Made by a program: the position numbers and the translations under genes | Notes under the pieces: model-generated | The model's database searches: none | What the model saw: the letters and a program-made list of their open reading frames with translations, nothing else | What the model was told of the DNA's origin: nothing | Shown: piece after piece, positions 32,301 through 41,956 of the stretch | Layout: each line of letters begins with the position of its first letter | Numbering within the stretch: position 1 is the stretch's first letter | NCBI GenBank assembly: GCA_043228905.1 | Contig: JBHGNT010000013.1 | Span: 434,001-498,000, forward strand | DNA: 64,000 nt | Origin: Azolla caroliniana | Lineage: Eukaryota; Polypodiophyta | Direction: 5' to 3'

Positions 32301-33177
32301 GGATCTGACGAACCAGGTGGAAGGCCGAGCCCTTCAGAACAAAACGACCGCGGCCGTATGTCAGTTCCTGATTGAGGACGTGATATGCCGGTACGGGTGC
32401 GTCGGGAAGATCGTGGCTGATCGCGGGGAGTTGGATGCCGAAGAGGCCGAGGAGTTGTTCGACCGGCTAGGAGTCAAGCTCTCGCTCACCACTGCATACA
32501 ATCCGGAGGCGAATGGGAAGTTGGAGCGCGGACACGGACCGATCGTCAAGGCGTTAGTTCGGGCATGCGGAGGTCAAGTCGGGAACTGGCCGCGGCTGTT
32601 GCCTTCCGCGTTGTGGGCGGACCGAACTACGCACAGTTCGGTAACCGGATTCATGCCGGCAGAGCTCATGTTTGGGCAGAAGCCGATCATGCCGATGGAA
32701 CGTACGATCTCCTCATGGGCAACCGTGGACTGGAGAGACGAGATGAGCCGGGAGGAACTGTTGACGGCGCGCATATGGCAGCTCGAGCGAAGACCGGAGG
32801 ACGTGGAGCAGGCTGCGGAAAAGCTTCAGGTGGCAAGGACGAGGAACAAAGCCCGGTTCGACCGGACGCACCGGCTCCGACCGGAGAAAATCGAGGAAGG
32901 CGACTGGGTGCTAGTCTACGACAGCAGCCTCGACAACCAGCACCGAGCAACACGGAAGTTCGCAAGAAGGTGGTTCGGGCCTTACGTGGTACAAAGCGCC
33001 AACGACAACGGGACGTACCATCTGGCGGAACTCGACGGCACGAGAATGGCGATACCGGTAGCTGGAAAGCGAATCAAAGCGTTCAAGAAGCGTCACGACG
33101 ACGAGCCGGATCCGGTTAACCTGTACCAGAACGACGAACGATCCGAAACAGAGGAAGAACCGACGGGCGGGGAATGA
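29329..33177 (+). pseudogene. Element D pol: PR-RT-RNase H-integrase, several breaks
   Basis: The protease has DHGSEIN where most retropepsins have D-S/T-G. RT has FTVPKKNGTLRF, a TAA at 30735-30737 after YDQF, then PFLDDIPIKG instead of YLDD, followed by RNase H. A frame change near 31712 leads to integrase with an HHCC-like zinc site (CESCQ), D (MVDLVTMP), D (VADRGELD) and E (NGKLERGHG), and a C-terminal GPYVV tail (WFGPYVV). Another frame change lies near 29725. The wording of the protease, FLDD and integrase is to my memory closer to gypsy elements common in fungi than to the plant chromovirus or Athila/Tat groups; that affinity is an inference. Not functional as it stands. Confidence 0.85.
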
Positions 33178-33250
33178 AGGCTGGACGGGTTTTCTCCGTC
33201 CCAACTCAATTTGGCGCATGCCGGTGGATGCGCGGTTAGGTGGGGGTGGA

Positions 33251-33867
33251 TGTCGCGAAGAAAACCGTCCACAAGCGGAATCAGTGCACCGGAGCGTAGG
33301 AACCAGCTCTTCATACACGTACGCCTTATGTTGTACATAGAAGATCCTAGGTAGGAAGATTCGGTAGGTAAGAAGTTAATAGGAAACGGCTCCCTTCTTG
33401 CCTATAAAAGGAGGGAGACGAGGAGGAGGAAGGGATCGCGGAATCAGAGAGGACGAAGTGCTGTCGGATTGCGAACCGAAGGCTTCTCTCTCTTCCATAC
33501 TCTGTAGCTCCTTTCTGTGCAGGTTTTCGGGAGGCTCGCGCTGCTCTGAGGAATGCCCGAGTGCTTCCGGCAGCACCTTCAACCTACTCCTTTCTTTCTG
33601 AGCGTTTGCGAACAGGCATCGGCATCTATTCGCCGGCTTGTTCGGTTGTAACCGACTTCGTGTTCTTGTTGTTTGTCTTTGTTAATACATAAATACATTC
33701 ATGTCTCTCTGTGTCGCTGTCCGACTCACGTCTTTGTGTCGAAGGGCCGTGTCCCTGTGAATCTACGCTCGCATGTAGTGGGTCTCTTCTCCTTTCTCTC
33801 TTGCTCTTCGGTACAGGACCCCCGAGGTCCCGCCTCATTCCACGCATCCATGAGGAATACCTCGACA
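33251..33867 (+). repeat. 3' LTR of element D
   Basis: Pairs with 26963-27579. Its right edge CGACA is followed by the duplicated ACGT. Confidence 0.95.
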
Positions 33868-33871
33868 ACGT

Positions 33872-34961
33872 GTCGGACATCCTTCAGCAACAACTTGCAT
33901 CCAGTTGATGTCGTCAACAACACATCTCTTATGCCGACAATTCGGCATGTACTTTCATTCCCCATCCGGACACAACCATGATCACCGGTTGTGTAGGATG
34001 AGAAGCTTTTCCGGTCCGGTGTTAGGTGGAACGACGCTCCAAAATCGACAACCCATGTTGTCTCATCGCCGACAAGGTTTAACTCATTCTCTTCGGTAAT
34101 GAGAATCAGTTCTTCTTCACTTGTCGCGATCGCCGAGTTCCTTTCCGATCCGAGCCTATCCGGTCCGAACTATTTCGGTTTGAACTCTTCTTTGAATCGG
34201 TGTGCCGGTTTCTTTCTCCTTCTAGAAGTGTCAGCAGTTCTTCTGGAAGTGTCCCGGCTTCCCGCAATAGAAGCACATGGGCCTCCCCCTTGACTTCGAC
34301 CTTGTCCCCATTTTGTCCTAGTTTTGGGGACTCCGATACCGGCCTCTTCCTTGGTTGTGGTCATCTTCCGTGACCAAGGCCTTCGGATCAGTTTCGGACT
34401 CCCGGTCCTTCCGGCGAGCTTCTTCATCTAACAATTGTTTTCCTTCCGGCTCGGCATTGCCCAACGTGACAACTAACGTCTCTCAGCTATCCGGGAGGGA
34501 ACCGAGCAGGAGCAATGCGAGTACCTCATCGGCGAGAGGTACTTCCAACGAGGTTTCCTGGTGTATTAGCCCCTAGAAGGCATTCATGTGCTCCACCATA
34601 CTGGAGCCGTCCAAGTACCGAAGCCTCACTAGCTTCCGGAATACCGAAACCCGATTAACGGCATTCTTGTTCTAGAACATGATGTTGATCTTCTCCCAGA
34701 GTTCATGAGCCTTGCTCTCTTCATTGAAGTTGTTGTACAGGCTCATGTCGATGAAGCACCAGATGTATGTCGTTGTCTTCATGTGCATCACCTCCCACAC
34801 TGTGATGTCGATCTTATCCGATCTCTTGTCCCCGAATTGAACCAGCAACCAAAGATCTTGAACCACCAACATATCCCTCATCTTCGACTTCCACACTGAG
34901 TAGTTGGAGGTACTGAGCTTGAACATGTCGCTGAACAAGTCTTCTTTTTCCTGTGTTGTTC
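33872..34961 (-). pseudogene. Copia C gag and protease region (decayed)
   Basis: On the minus strand, a copia gag start with FKLSTSNYSVWKSKMRDML (near 34920) is followed by several stops and frame changes. A CCHC knuckle CFYCGKPGHFQKNC lies near 34270, ending at a TGA. A segment with LLLKDVRHV sits next to the D insertion. No intact frame remains. Confidence 0.8.
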
Positions 34962-34973
34962 GCTCTGATACCA
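34962..34973 (-). promoter_or_regulatory. Primer binding site of copia C
   Basis: TGGTATCAGAGC, complementary to the 3' end of plant initiator Met tRNA, lies 3 nt inside the 5' LTR. Confidence 0.9.
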
Positions 34974-34976
34974 GTT

Positions 34977-35501
34977 TGTGAAGAATAGCGCAGAATATCG
35001 CTCGGCCACAACCGAGTCTTGAATCACAGAAATGGGAATGAACAAGAGAGTACACAGAAATGACACAAGATGCTTACGTGGAAAACCCTAATAGGGAACA
35101 CCACGGGAGCCCACGAACTCCAACTATCACTATATGAGAGAAAATACAAAGTGGAGGCACAGAGCCAACGACCTCGTGCTTGCGATCTTCGCTCGACGGC
35201 AGTTACAACAGAGAGTGCTCGTAGCTTCTCTCTCTCTCTATACAGTAGCTATACACATACCACCATATGACAATAACAACTAACAACCTTACAAAGTGAT
35301 TGCCCTAAGTCATATTTATACTCAAAACTTAGGGCTATTTACAAATATAGCCTCAATGAGCTTACTCAAAACATATTTACTGATATGTCTTCTCTCTTCC
35401 AGTTCTCACCGGGTCTCCTCCGGTTTCCGAATCTCTTCTGGTTCTCACCGGTCCTCTTTATTCATCACCGGATCCCATCCGGAGAGACCGATTTCCCAAC
35501 A
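34977..35501 (-). repeat. 5' LTR of copia C
   Basis: 525 bp from TGTTGGGAAATCGG (35501 downward) to CTTCACA (34977). The inner edge is fixed by the primer site. No partner LTR is present because the 3' part of C is missing. Confidence 0.8.
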
Positions 35502-35567
35502 GTAGTGAAGAAGATGTGCATTGTGATAAAAATCAAGAATTAAAAAAGTGAAAGTAGATAGTTGCAT

Positions 35568-35614
<47 letters not shown>

Positions 35615-36016
35615 TGGTCAAAGAAGAATTGCTTACATCAACCTTCGAACTCTATCATTACAAGGTAACTAACCCATTTATATAGTTAGGTTAACTGTGT
35701 GTTCACACTAGAGATACAAGGTGGGCAGAGAGGGACTTTTATCCCAACAAACTTCCTTGTAAAAGGACTACTTTGTTTACATACGATGATATGGGGTTAT
35801 CTCCCCCGTCAGTTTAGATTACACTTTGAATTTTAAAATATAATGTATGTTACAAGCTTAGAATTGGTTGGTGGCCAAGTGATTAGAGATGAATTCGGCT
35901 TGCTCGAAAGCCTGCCAAGTCGGCTGAGGTTTGAATTGGAGAGTACTTTATTCGTCCTTTGGCTTCTAGATTGTCAGTTTTCTGTGTGTGTTATTTCCGG
36001 TGCTTTCTAATGGATC
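35502..36016. other. Non-coding stretch between C and F with (AG)n
   Basis: Contains an (AG)n run at 35569-35611 and a tRNA-like segment at 35867-35945. Otherwise AT-rich with no coding signal. Confidence 0.6.
35867..35945 (+). repeat. tRNA-derived SINE-like fragment
   Basis: Reads TTGGTGGCCAAGTGATTAGA (a polymerase III A-box layout as in Leu/Ser tRNAs), then CTTGCTCGAAAGCC, then GGTTTGAATTGG resembling a B box. I cannot fold it into a full tRNA, so a SINE head or tRNA relic is more likely than a tRNA gene. Confidence 0.4.
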
Positions 36017-36021
36017 ATTGA

Positions 36022-36465
36022 TGTCATGAACACATGACCATTATGGCGTCACCCGGACTTGAACCTCGAACCTTGTAATCCATACTTGAAAACCTCAACC
36101 ATTAAGATAGTTTATTGTTATATAAAACAATAAAAGCTACTTCTTGTATTACATTGATTATTGTAAAAACTCTAGATTATTCTAGAATGTTCTAGAATGT
36201 CCTAGAGCATTCTAGGTCTAGAACATTCTAGAACATTCTAGAAATCTCTAAGTTATTCTATAGGAACCTATAAATAAGGGCATACATGTATTCTCAAATC
36301 AATTCGAATCAACACCAGTCTTTAGCTCTCATTATATATCTTGTATCCATTCTCTTTCTTTCTCTATCTTATACATCCATTCTTCTCTTAGTATTTCGTT
36401 CCTTTCTTCTCATGTTCTCTAATATCCTTCTTCCATCACTCTATCTTTTATCCTTGGTTCTGACA
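36022..36465 (+). repeat. 5' LTR of chromovirus F
   Basis: TGTCA/TGACA ends. Several TTCTAGAA-type words lie before the TATA box (36269-36276). The predicted transcript start CA is at 36300-36301, followed by AATTCGAATCAACACC. Confidence 0.95.
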
Positions 36466-36467
36466 GT

Positions 36468-36474
36468 TTGATTC

Positions 36475-36479
<5 letters not shown>
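36468..36479 (+). promoter_or_regulatory. Self-priming primer binding site of F
   Basis: TTGATTCGAATT starts 2 nt after the LTR. It is the exact 12-nt reverse complement of AATTCGAATCAA at 36301-36312, 32 nt after the first T of the TATA box. The sequence differs entirely from the site in E, but the geometry is the same. Confidence 0.75.
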
Positions 36480-36532
<53 letters not shown>

Positions 36533-36557
36533 CCTCCTTTGTAACCATCCTGAAACC

Positions 36558-37721
36558 ATGGCTGCCATTAACTCAGAAGAATATCTCACCCTTGTTGCAG
36601 AAATGGAGAACCTTAAATCAAAGTTCGCATCTCTTGAAGTGGAGAATCAAAGTCTACTTGGGGATCTACAAAAGGTTACTATAGAGAAGCAACAACAACA
36701 AGAGGAGTTCACGCGACGAGTGCAACAGTTAGAGTCAACAATCGTCGTGTTACAACAACAAAGGGTTGAAGGTCAGGGACTTATCAAGGAGCCCAAAATT
36801 AGCCTCCCAGCTAAATTTGATGGGTCGAGGGCGCATTTCCGAGGTTTTTTGAATCAAGTATGGTTGGTGATTCAAATGCATCCCGCACGTTATCCAACAG
36901 ATCCATCACGAGTCGGGCTAGTGGGCACTTTATTGACTGGCATAGCGTTGTTGTGGTTTGCTCCATTACTAGAGACCAATTCTCCTCTACTGAATAATTT
37001 CGAGGAATTTATCAAGGAATTTAAGGCTTGTTTCGGAGATACTGATGGGGCGAGAACAGCTATCAACAAGATTCATACACTTCGTCAAGGTGATCAACCA
37101 GCTTCAACATATGCTGCCAATTTCCGTCTCATCACAAGCGATATTCCTTGGGATGAACAAGCCCTAATGGAGCAATTCCGTTCAGGCCTTCGTAGTGATG
37201 TCAAAGACTTACTTCTTACCTTCCCCGAGGATCCAAGGTCACTTACAAAAGCTATTAGTCGAGAAATACGGTGTGATAATCGCCTTTTTGAGCGTCGATG
37301 TGAGCGACAACAACAAATAACAAGATCAAGATTCACACCAACTTATGCATCAGTAACGGCGCAATCATCCCCAAGGCAAATGTATAGCCCTGCTCCAACT
37401 CCAAGGCAAACACGTAGTCCAGTCCCAATGGATAGTCCTACACCCATGGAGATCGATATGACTCAACGACGAGGACCATTGTCAGACGAAGAGAAGCAAC
37501 TTCTTCGAGCAAACCATCTGTGCTTATATTGTGGAGGTCCAGGACATATAGCCATTCATTGCTCCCGTAGGCCGAGACGTCAGGTAAATCAAATTCACTA
37601 TGATAATAAAAATGAGTCCAACATTTTAGAAGTAGTTAGTGAATCTAATATTATGAATAATCCACCCTTGTCCAATAAATTTGAAGTCCTAAGCCAATTA
37701 GAAGAGGAGTCAAACGAATAA
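36558..37721 (+). CDS. Chromovirus F Gag
   Basis: 387 aa from the ATG at 36558 in the context ACCATGGC. The frame is open further upstream only through a (CT)n leader (36480-36529), so this start is preferred. An N-terminal coiled coil (about 10-70) is followed by a capsid-like domain (about 85-245, with KFDGSRAHFRGFLNQVWL) and a CCHC knuckle CLYCGGPGHIAIHC (about 315-328). It ends at TAA and overlaps the pol frame by about 37 nt. Homologous to E Gag. Intact. Confidence 0.92.
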   Translation: MAAINSEEYLTLVAEMENLKSKFASLEVENQSLLGDLQKVTIEKQQQQEEFTRRVQQLESTIVVLQQQRVEGQGLIKEPKISLPAKFDGSRAHFRGFLNQVWLVIQMHPARYPTDPSRVGLVGTLLTGIALLWFAPLLETNSPLLNNFEEFIKEFKACFGDTDGARTAINKIHTLRQGDQPASTYAANFRLITSDIPWDEQALMEQFRSGLRSDVKDLLLTFPEDPRSLTKAISREIRCDNRLFERRCERQQQITRSRFTPTYASVTAQSSPRQMYSPAPTPRQTRSPVPMDSPTPMEIDMTQRRGPLSDEEKQLLRANHLCLYCGGPGHIAIHCSRRPRRQVNQIHYDNKNESNILEVVSESNIMNNPPLSNKFEVLSQLEEESNE

Positions 37722-40700
37722 GTCCGGCCAAAATAGGAGCCATTTGGTTGGACAACCCTAGATATGTACAACCTAGTGTGGGTTCCATTACTTCCAAGCA
37801 TGTTAGTAGAGTCTTCTCAACCCTAGTACAAGTTAGGACACCTAGTTGTCAACTTCAAGTCCAAGCCCTCTTAGATACTGGAGCCAATTCTTGTTTCATG
37901 GATAGAGATTTTGCCCAAAAACACCAAATATCCTTGCATACACTTCCTTGTCCAGTTTCCGTACTAGAGATTGATGGACGCCCCATAGCTTCCGGGAAGA
38001 TATTTGAAGAGTCTGAGCCAATACACATACTCTTGGGTGATTTAGGATGTGTAGTTTCCTTTAACATAATCTGTAGTCCTGAGCATCCAATTGTCCTCGG
38101 TTTGCCATGGTTCGAGCTACATAACCCTAGAATCGATTGGAGGAAGCGAGAAATTAGATGCCCTTTAGCCGAAAATATCATTGTCAAGGATCGAACTCGG
38201 GATTATCCTCCCAAAGTATATAGTTCTACTGATGCACCATATCCTTCTCCTCAAATTTCAGCCATCACATTGCAACAATTGCGCCAAGTGGGAGGCAAGG
38301 AGGACCTTTTCTTATTTGCAGTATCAGTGACACCTTCTAGTGTCACTCAAGGGAATTCAGACATTCAAATTCCCAAAAAATATCAAGACTATGCTGATGT
38401 TTTCGACAAAGTCAAAGCTAGTGTTCTTCCAAAGCATCGGCCGTACGACTGTCCTATTGATCTCCAACCAGGAAAAGAGCCACTGTGGGGTCCGATTTAC
38501 AATTTATCACCCACTAAGCTTGAGGTTCTTCAAGAATACATCGAGGAAAATCTTGCACATGGGTTTATTCAACATTCAAAGTCTCAAGCTGGTGCTCCTA
38601 TCTTTTTTGTGAAGAAAAAGGACGGCTCCCTTCGTTTGGTCGTGGACTATCGAGGCTTAAATAAAGTCACCATAAGGAATAGGTATGCTTTACCTTTAAT
38701 CTCCAATCTCTTAGAACGCATTGGTGGGGCAAAGCATTTTACCAAAATTGATCTAAGGGGTGCATATAATCTTGTTCGAATTTGGCCGGGAGATGAGTGG
38801 AAAACAGCATTTCGTACTCGGTATGGTCATTTCGAGTATACAGTCATGCCTTTCGGGCTCACAAATGCACTTGCCGTATTCCAACATATGGCAAATGACA
38901 TCTTCCGGGATTTCTTGGATATTTTTCTAATCATCTACCTAGATGATCTATTGATTTACTCTAAAACACAGGGGGAGCATGATATACATGTGCGGCAAGT
39001 ACTTGAACGCCTAAGGAAGTATGGTCTTTACGCCAAACTTGACAAATGCAGTTTTGATTGCAAACAAGTCGAATTTTTGGGATACACTATTTCATCCCAT
39101 GGTGTTTTCATGGACCCGGCAAAAGTCCAAACAATATTGGAATGGAAACCCCCATGCTCAGTTCGGGATGTCCAGTGTTTCCTCGGATTTGCGAACTTCT
39201 ATCGCAAATTCATACATAATTATTCAAGCATTGTGTTGCCCCTTACTCAACTCACCAAGAAAAATCAAGCATTTTTTTGGAGTATCGAAGCGGACAAGGC
39301 TTTTACCCAGCTGAAAGAGGCATTCACATCAACACCCATCCTAGCACATATTGATCCTGAAAAGCCATTTACTATTGAGGCGGATGCATCAGACTTTGCA
39401 TTGGGGAGTATCCTATCGCAACCAGGCGAGGACTGGCAGATACATCCAGTCGCGTTTCACTCGAGAAAATTTATTGTTTCAGAGATAAACTATGAGGTGC
39501 ATGACAAGGAGTTACTAGCTATGGTCGACTCATTCGAGCAATGGCGTCATTTTCTAGAAGGATCAGCTCATCAGATTATCATTTATAGTGATCACAAAAA
39601 TCTCACATATTTTCAAACAACTCGAGTATTAAATAGACGACAAGCTCGGTGGGCCCAATTTCTAACGCGTTTCGATTTCAAGATCATTTTTCGCCCCGGA
39701 AAACAACAAGGGAATGCAGATGCTTTGTCTCGGCGTTCGTATCTAGCACTTCGACCTGGAGATCCAGCCTTTGACAATCAAAAGCAAACTCTCCTCGGGC
39801 CATCAAACCTACAGGTAACAACAATTTATGCCATACCACTTGATTCTACCCTTCTTGACACTATTCGGCAACAACTTCATTCGGATGATTTTGCTAAGGA
39901 TGTCTTAGCCCACTATGGTTCAAGTCATCCATCTTGCTCCACATTGCCAAGGTCATCTCAACATTATCAGGAATTCAAGTGGCAAGATGGTTTACTCTTC
40001 TACAAGAATCTCCTTTACGTCCCCAACGGATCACCCCGACTTCAACTGTTGGAACATTGTCATGATGCCCCCATGGTTGGACATTTTGGTATTTCCAAGA
40101 CCATTGAGCTGGTGAAACGTTCGTTTTGGTGGCCTCACTTGCAAAAATTTGTCAAAGATTATGTTCGCACTTGTGACACCTGCTATCGCGCCAAAATACC
40201 CCAGCATCACCCTTATGGCTTACTACAACCATTACCCCCTCCCAACAAGCCATGGCAGTCTATTTCTATGGATTTCATTACGGATCTGCCACCTTCCAAA
40301 GGCTTTGATACTATTTTAACAGTAGTGGATCGGTTCACCAAGTTGGCACATTTTGTACCATGTGTAAAGACCATCAATACTGAAGAAACTGCAGATCTCA
40401 TTATGCGTGAAGTGTTTCGCCATCATGGTCTCCCGAATGATATTATTAGCGATCGAGGTCCTCAATTTATCTCACACTTTTGGAAGCACCTATGGGCAGG
40501 CCTCAAAATCTCTTGCAAACTCTCTTCGGCTTATCATCCACAAACTGACGGACAAACAGAGCGCACAAATCAAACGCTCGAGCAATATCTTCGATGTTTC
40601 ATTAGTTATCAACAAGATGATTGGAGTAATATTTTACATCTTGCCGAGTTTGCATACAACAACACGGTCCACTCTTCTACCAAAGTTACACCTTTCTTTG

Positions 40701-41377
40701 CCTACACCGGCAACCACCCTCGATGGTGTATACTGGATCTTCCCGAAGTGTCACGAAACCCTAGTGCGGCGCATCACCTCCACCGACTACAACAAATCCA
40801 GTTCGAGTTATCGTCCCATCTTCAGAAAGCGCAAGCACACCATAAGACCAATGGCGATCGACATCGTCTTAAGTCTCCGTTTAAGGTTGGTGACCGTGTA
40901 TGGTTGCTTCGTCATCACATCAAGACTACCCGACCGTGTGCTAAGCTTGACTATCAACGCTTAGGTCCTTTTGTCATCACGGGGTAGATTAATGATGCAA
41001 CATTTCGTCTTAACCTTCCTGCACATATGCGGCTTCACCCTGTCTTTCATAGCTCTCTTTTGGAACCTTGCCACACCTCTTTAATTCCTAATCGTGTCGT
41101 GCCACCACCACCTTCTGTACAACTTGTGGACGGCCCCGAATACGAGGTAGCTGCTATTCTCGATTCTAAGATTGTGCGCACTAAGCTTTATTATCTAGTT
41201 GATTGGCTTGGTTATCCACCGAGTGATCGCACTTGGGAACCCATCAATAACGTTTGTAATGTTGAAGCTCTGGTCAACGACTTCCATTGTCACTATCCAA
41301 ACAAGCCCGGCCCAACAATGTTAACACCGACTTCCACTTGGCGTTCTGGAAGGAGGGATAGTGTCATGAACACATGA
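37685..41377 (+). pseudogene. Chromovirus F pol: PR-RT-RNase H-integrase-chromodomain, one nonsense
   Basis: The pol frame is -1 relative to gag and has no ATG near its start, so it would need frameshifting or another bypass. It encodes protease (LLDTGANSCF), RT with IIYLDDLLIYS, RNase H, integrase HHCC and D-D-E core (MDFITDLP, ISDRGPQF, DGQTERTNQ), and a chromodomain (EYEVAAILDSK...YLVDWLGY...TWEP). The only break is an in-frame TAG at 40985-40987 between integrase and chromodomain; the frame then continues to a TGA inside the 3' LTR at 41375-41377. If the TAG is not read through, the product lacks its chromodomain. Confidence 0.93.
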
Positions 41378-41805
41378 CCATTATGGCGTCACCCGGACTT
41401 GAACCTTGAACCTTGTAATCCATACTTGAAAACCTCAACCATTAAGATAGTTTATTGTTATATGAAACAATAAAAGCTACTTCTTGTATTACATTGATTA
41501 TTGTAAAAACTCTAGATTATTCTAGAATGTTCTAGAATGTCCTAGAGCATTCTAGGTCTAGAACTTTCTAGAACTTTCTAGAAATCTCTAAGTTATTCTA
41601 TAGGAACCTATAAATAAGGGCATACATGTATTCTCAAATCAATTCGAATCAACACCAGTCTTTAGCTCTCATTATATATCTTGTATCCATTCTCTTTCTT
41701 TCTCTATCTTATACATCCATTCTTCTCTTAGTATTTCGTTCCTTTCTTCTCGTGTTCTCTAATATCCTTCTTCCATCACTCTATCTTTTATCCTTGGTTC
41801 TGACA
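41362..41805 (+). repeat. 3' LTR of chromovirus F
   Basis: Pairs with 36022-36465. Confidence 0.95.
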
Positions 41806-41956
41806 GTTGATTGCTTTCCAGTTCCTTCGCACTCAGTTGCATCTTCAGCGTTCAGGTTAACTTCTTCCTTTGACTTTGCCTTTTCGACTTGTTTGCCCTT
41901 GTAGTATGTCGTCTTACCTTCTACTCTCCTTTCAGCTCTTCTTTGCTCACTCATTT

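Larger units (their letters stand above)
26959..33871 (+). mobile_element. Divergent GC-rich Ty3/gypsy element D, inserted in copia C
   Basis: Complete element with 617-bp LTRs (26963-27579 and 33251-33867; TGTCG/CGACA ends; about 17 differences by eye). It has a 4-bp flanking duplication ACGT (26959-26962 and 33868-33871), shorter than the 5 bp of the other elements. A candidate primer site TTGGTGAACCCGACGTGAAG follows the 5' LTR from 27582, and a purine-rich AGGTGGGGGTGGA precedes the 3' LTR. Its coding DNA is clearly GC-richer than that of A or F. The protease, RT and integrase words differ from the other plant gypsy elements here. Confidence 0.93.
11276..35501 (-). mobile_element. Ty1/copia element C, 3' truncated and split by B and D
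   Basis: Pieces at 33872-35501, 26681-26957 and 11276-11524 join on the minus strand into a copia order: 5' LTR, Met primer site, gag with CCHC knuckle, protease/GAG-pre-integrase region, integrase start. The D insertion falls between coding words that read LKDVRH and PEVRLNLISAG, and the B insertion falls within the pre-integrase to integrase zinc region. RT, RNase H and the 3' LTR are missing beyond about 11276. It is the oldest layer of this nest. Confidence 0.85.
36017..41810 (+). mobile_element. Chromovirus F (Ty3/gypsy with chromodomain)
   Basis: A 5.8-kb element with 444-bp LTRs (36022-36465 and 41362-41805) that differ at about five sites. The flanking duplication is nearly perfect (ATTGA at 36017-36021, GTTGA at 41806-41810). 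A purine tract GGAAGGAGGGATA precedes the 3' LTR. It is homologous to E across gag and pol but clearly diverged. Confidence 0.95.

Noticed and set aside
27088-33601. Paired small ORFs at 27088-27313 and 33376-33601
   Set aside because: They are the same sequence in the two LTRs of D and have no coding features.
26959-33871. Firm claim of horizontal transfer for D
   Set aside because: Based only on remembered motif similarity and composition; needs a phylogeny.
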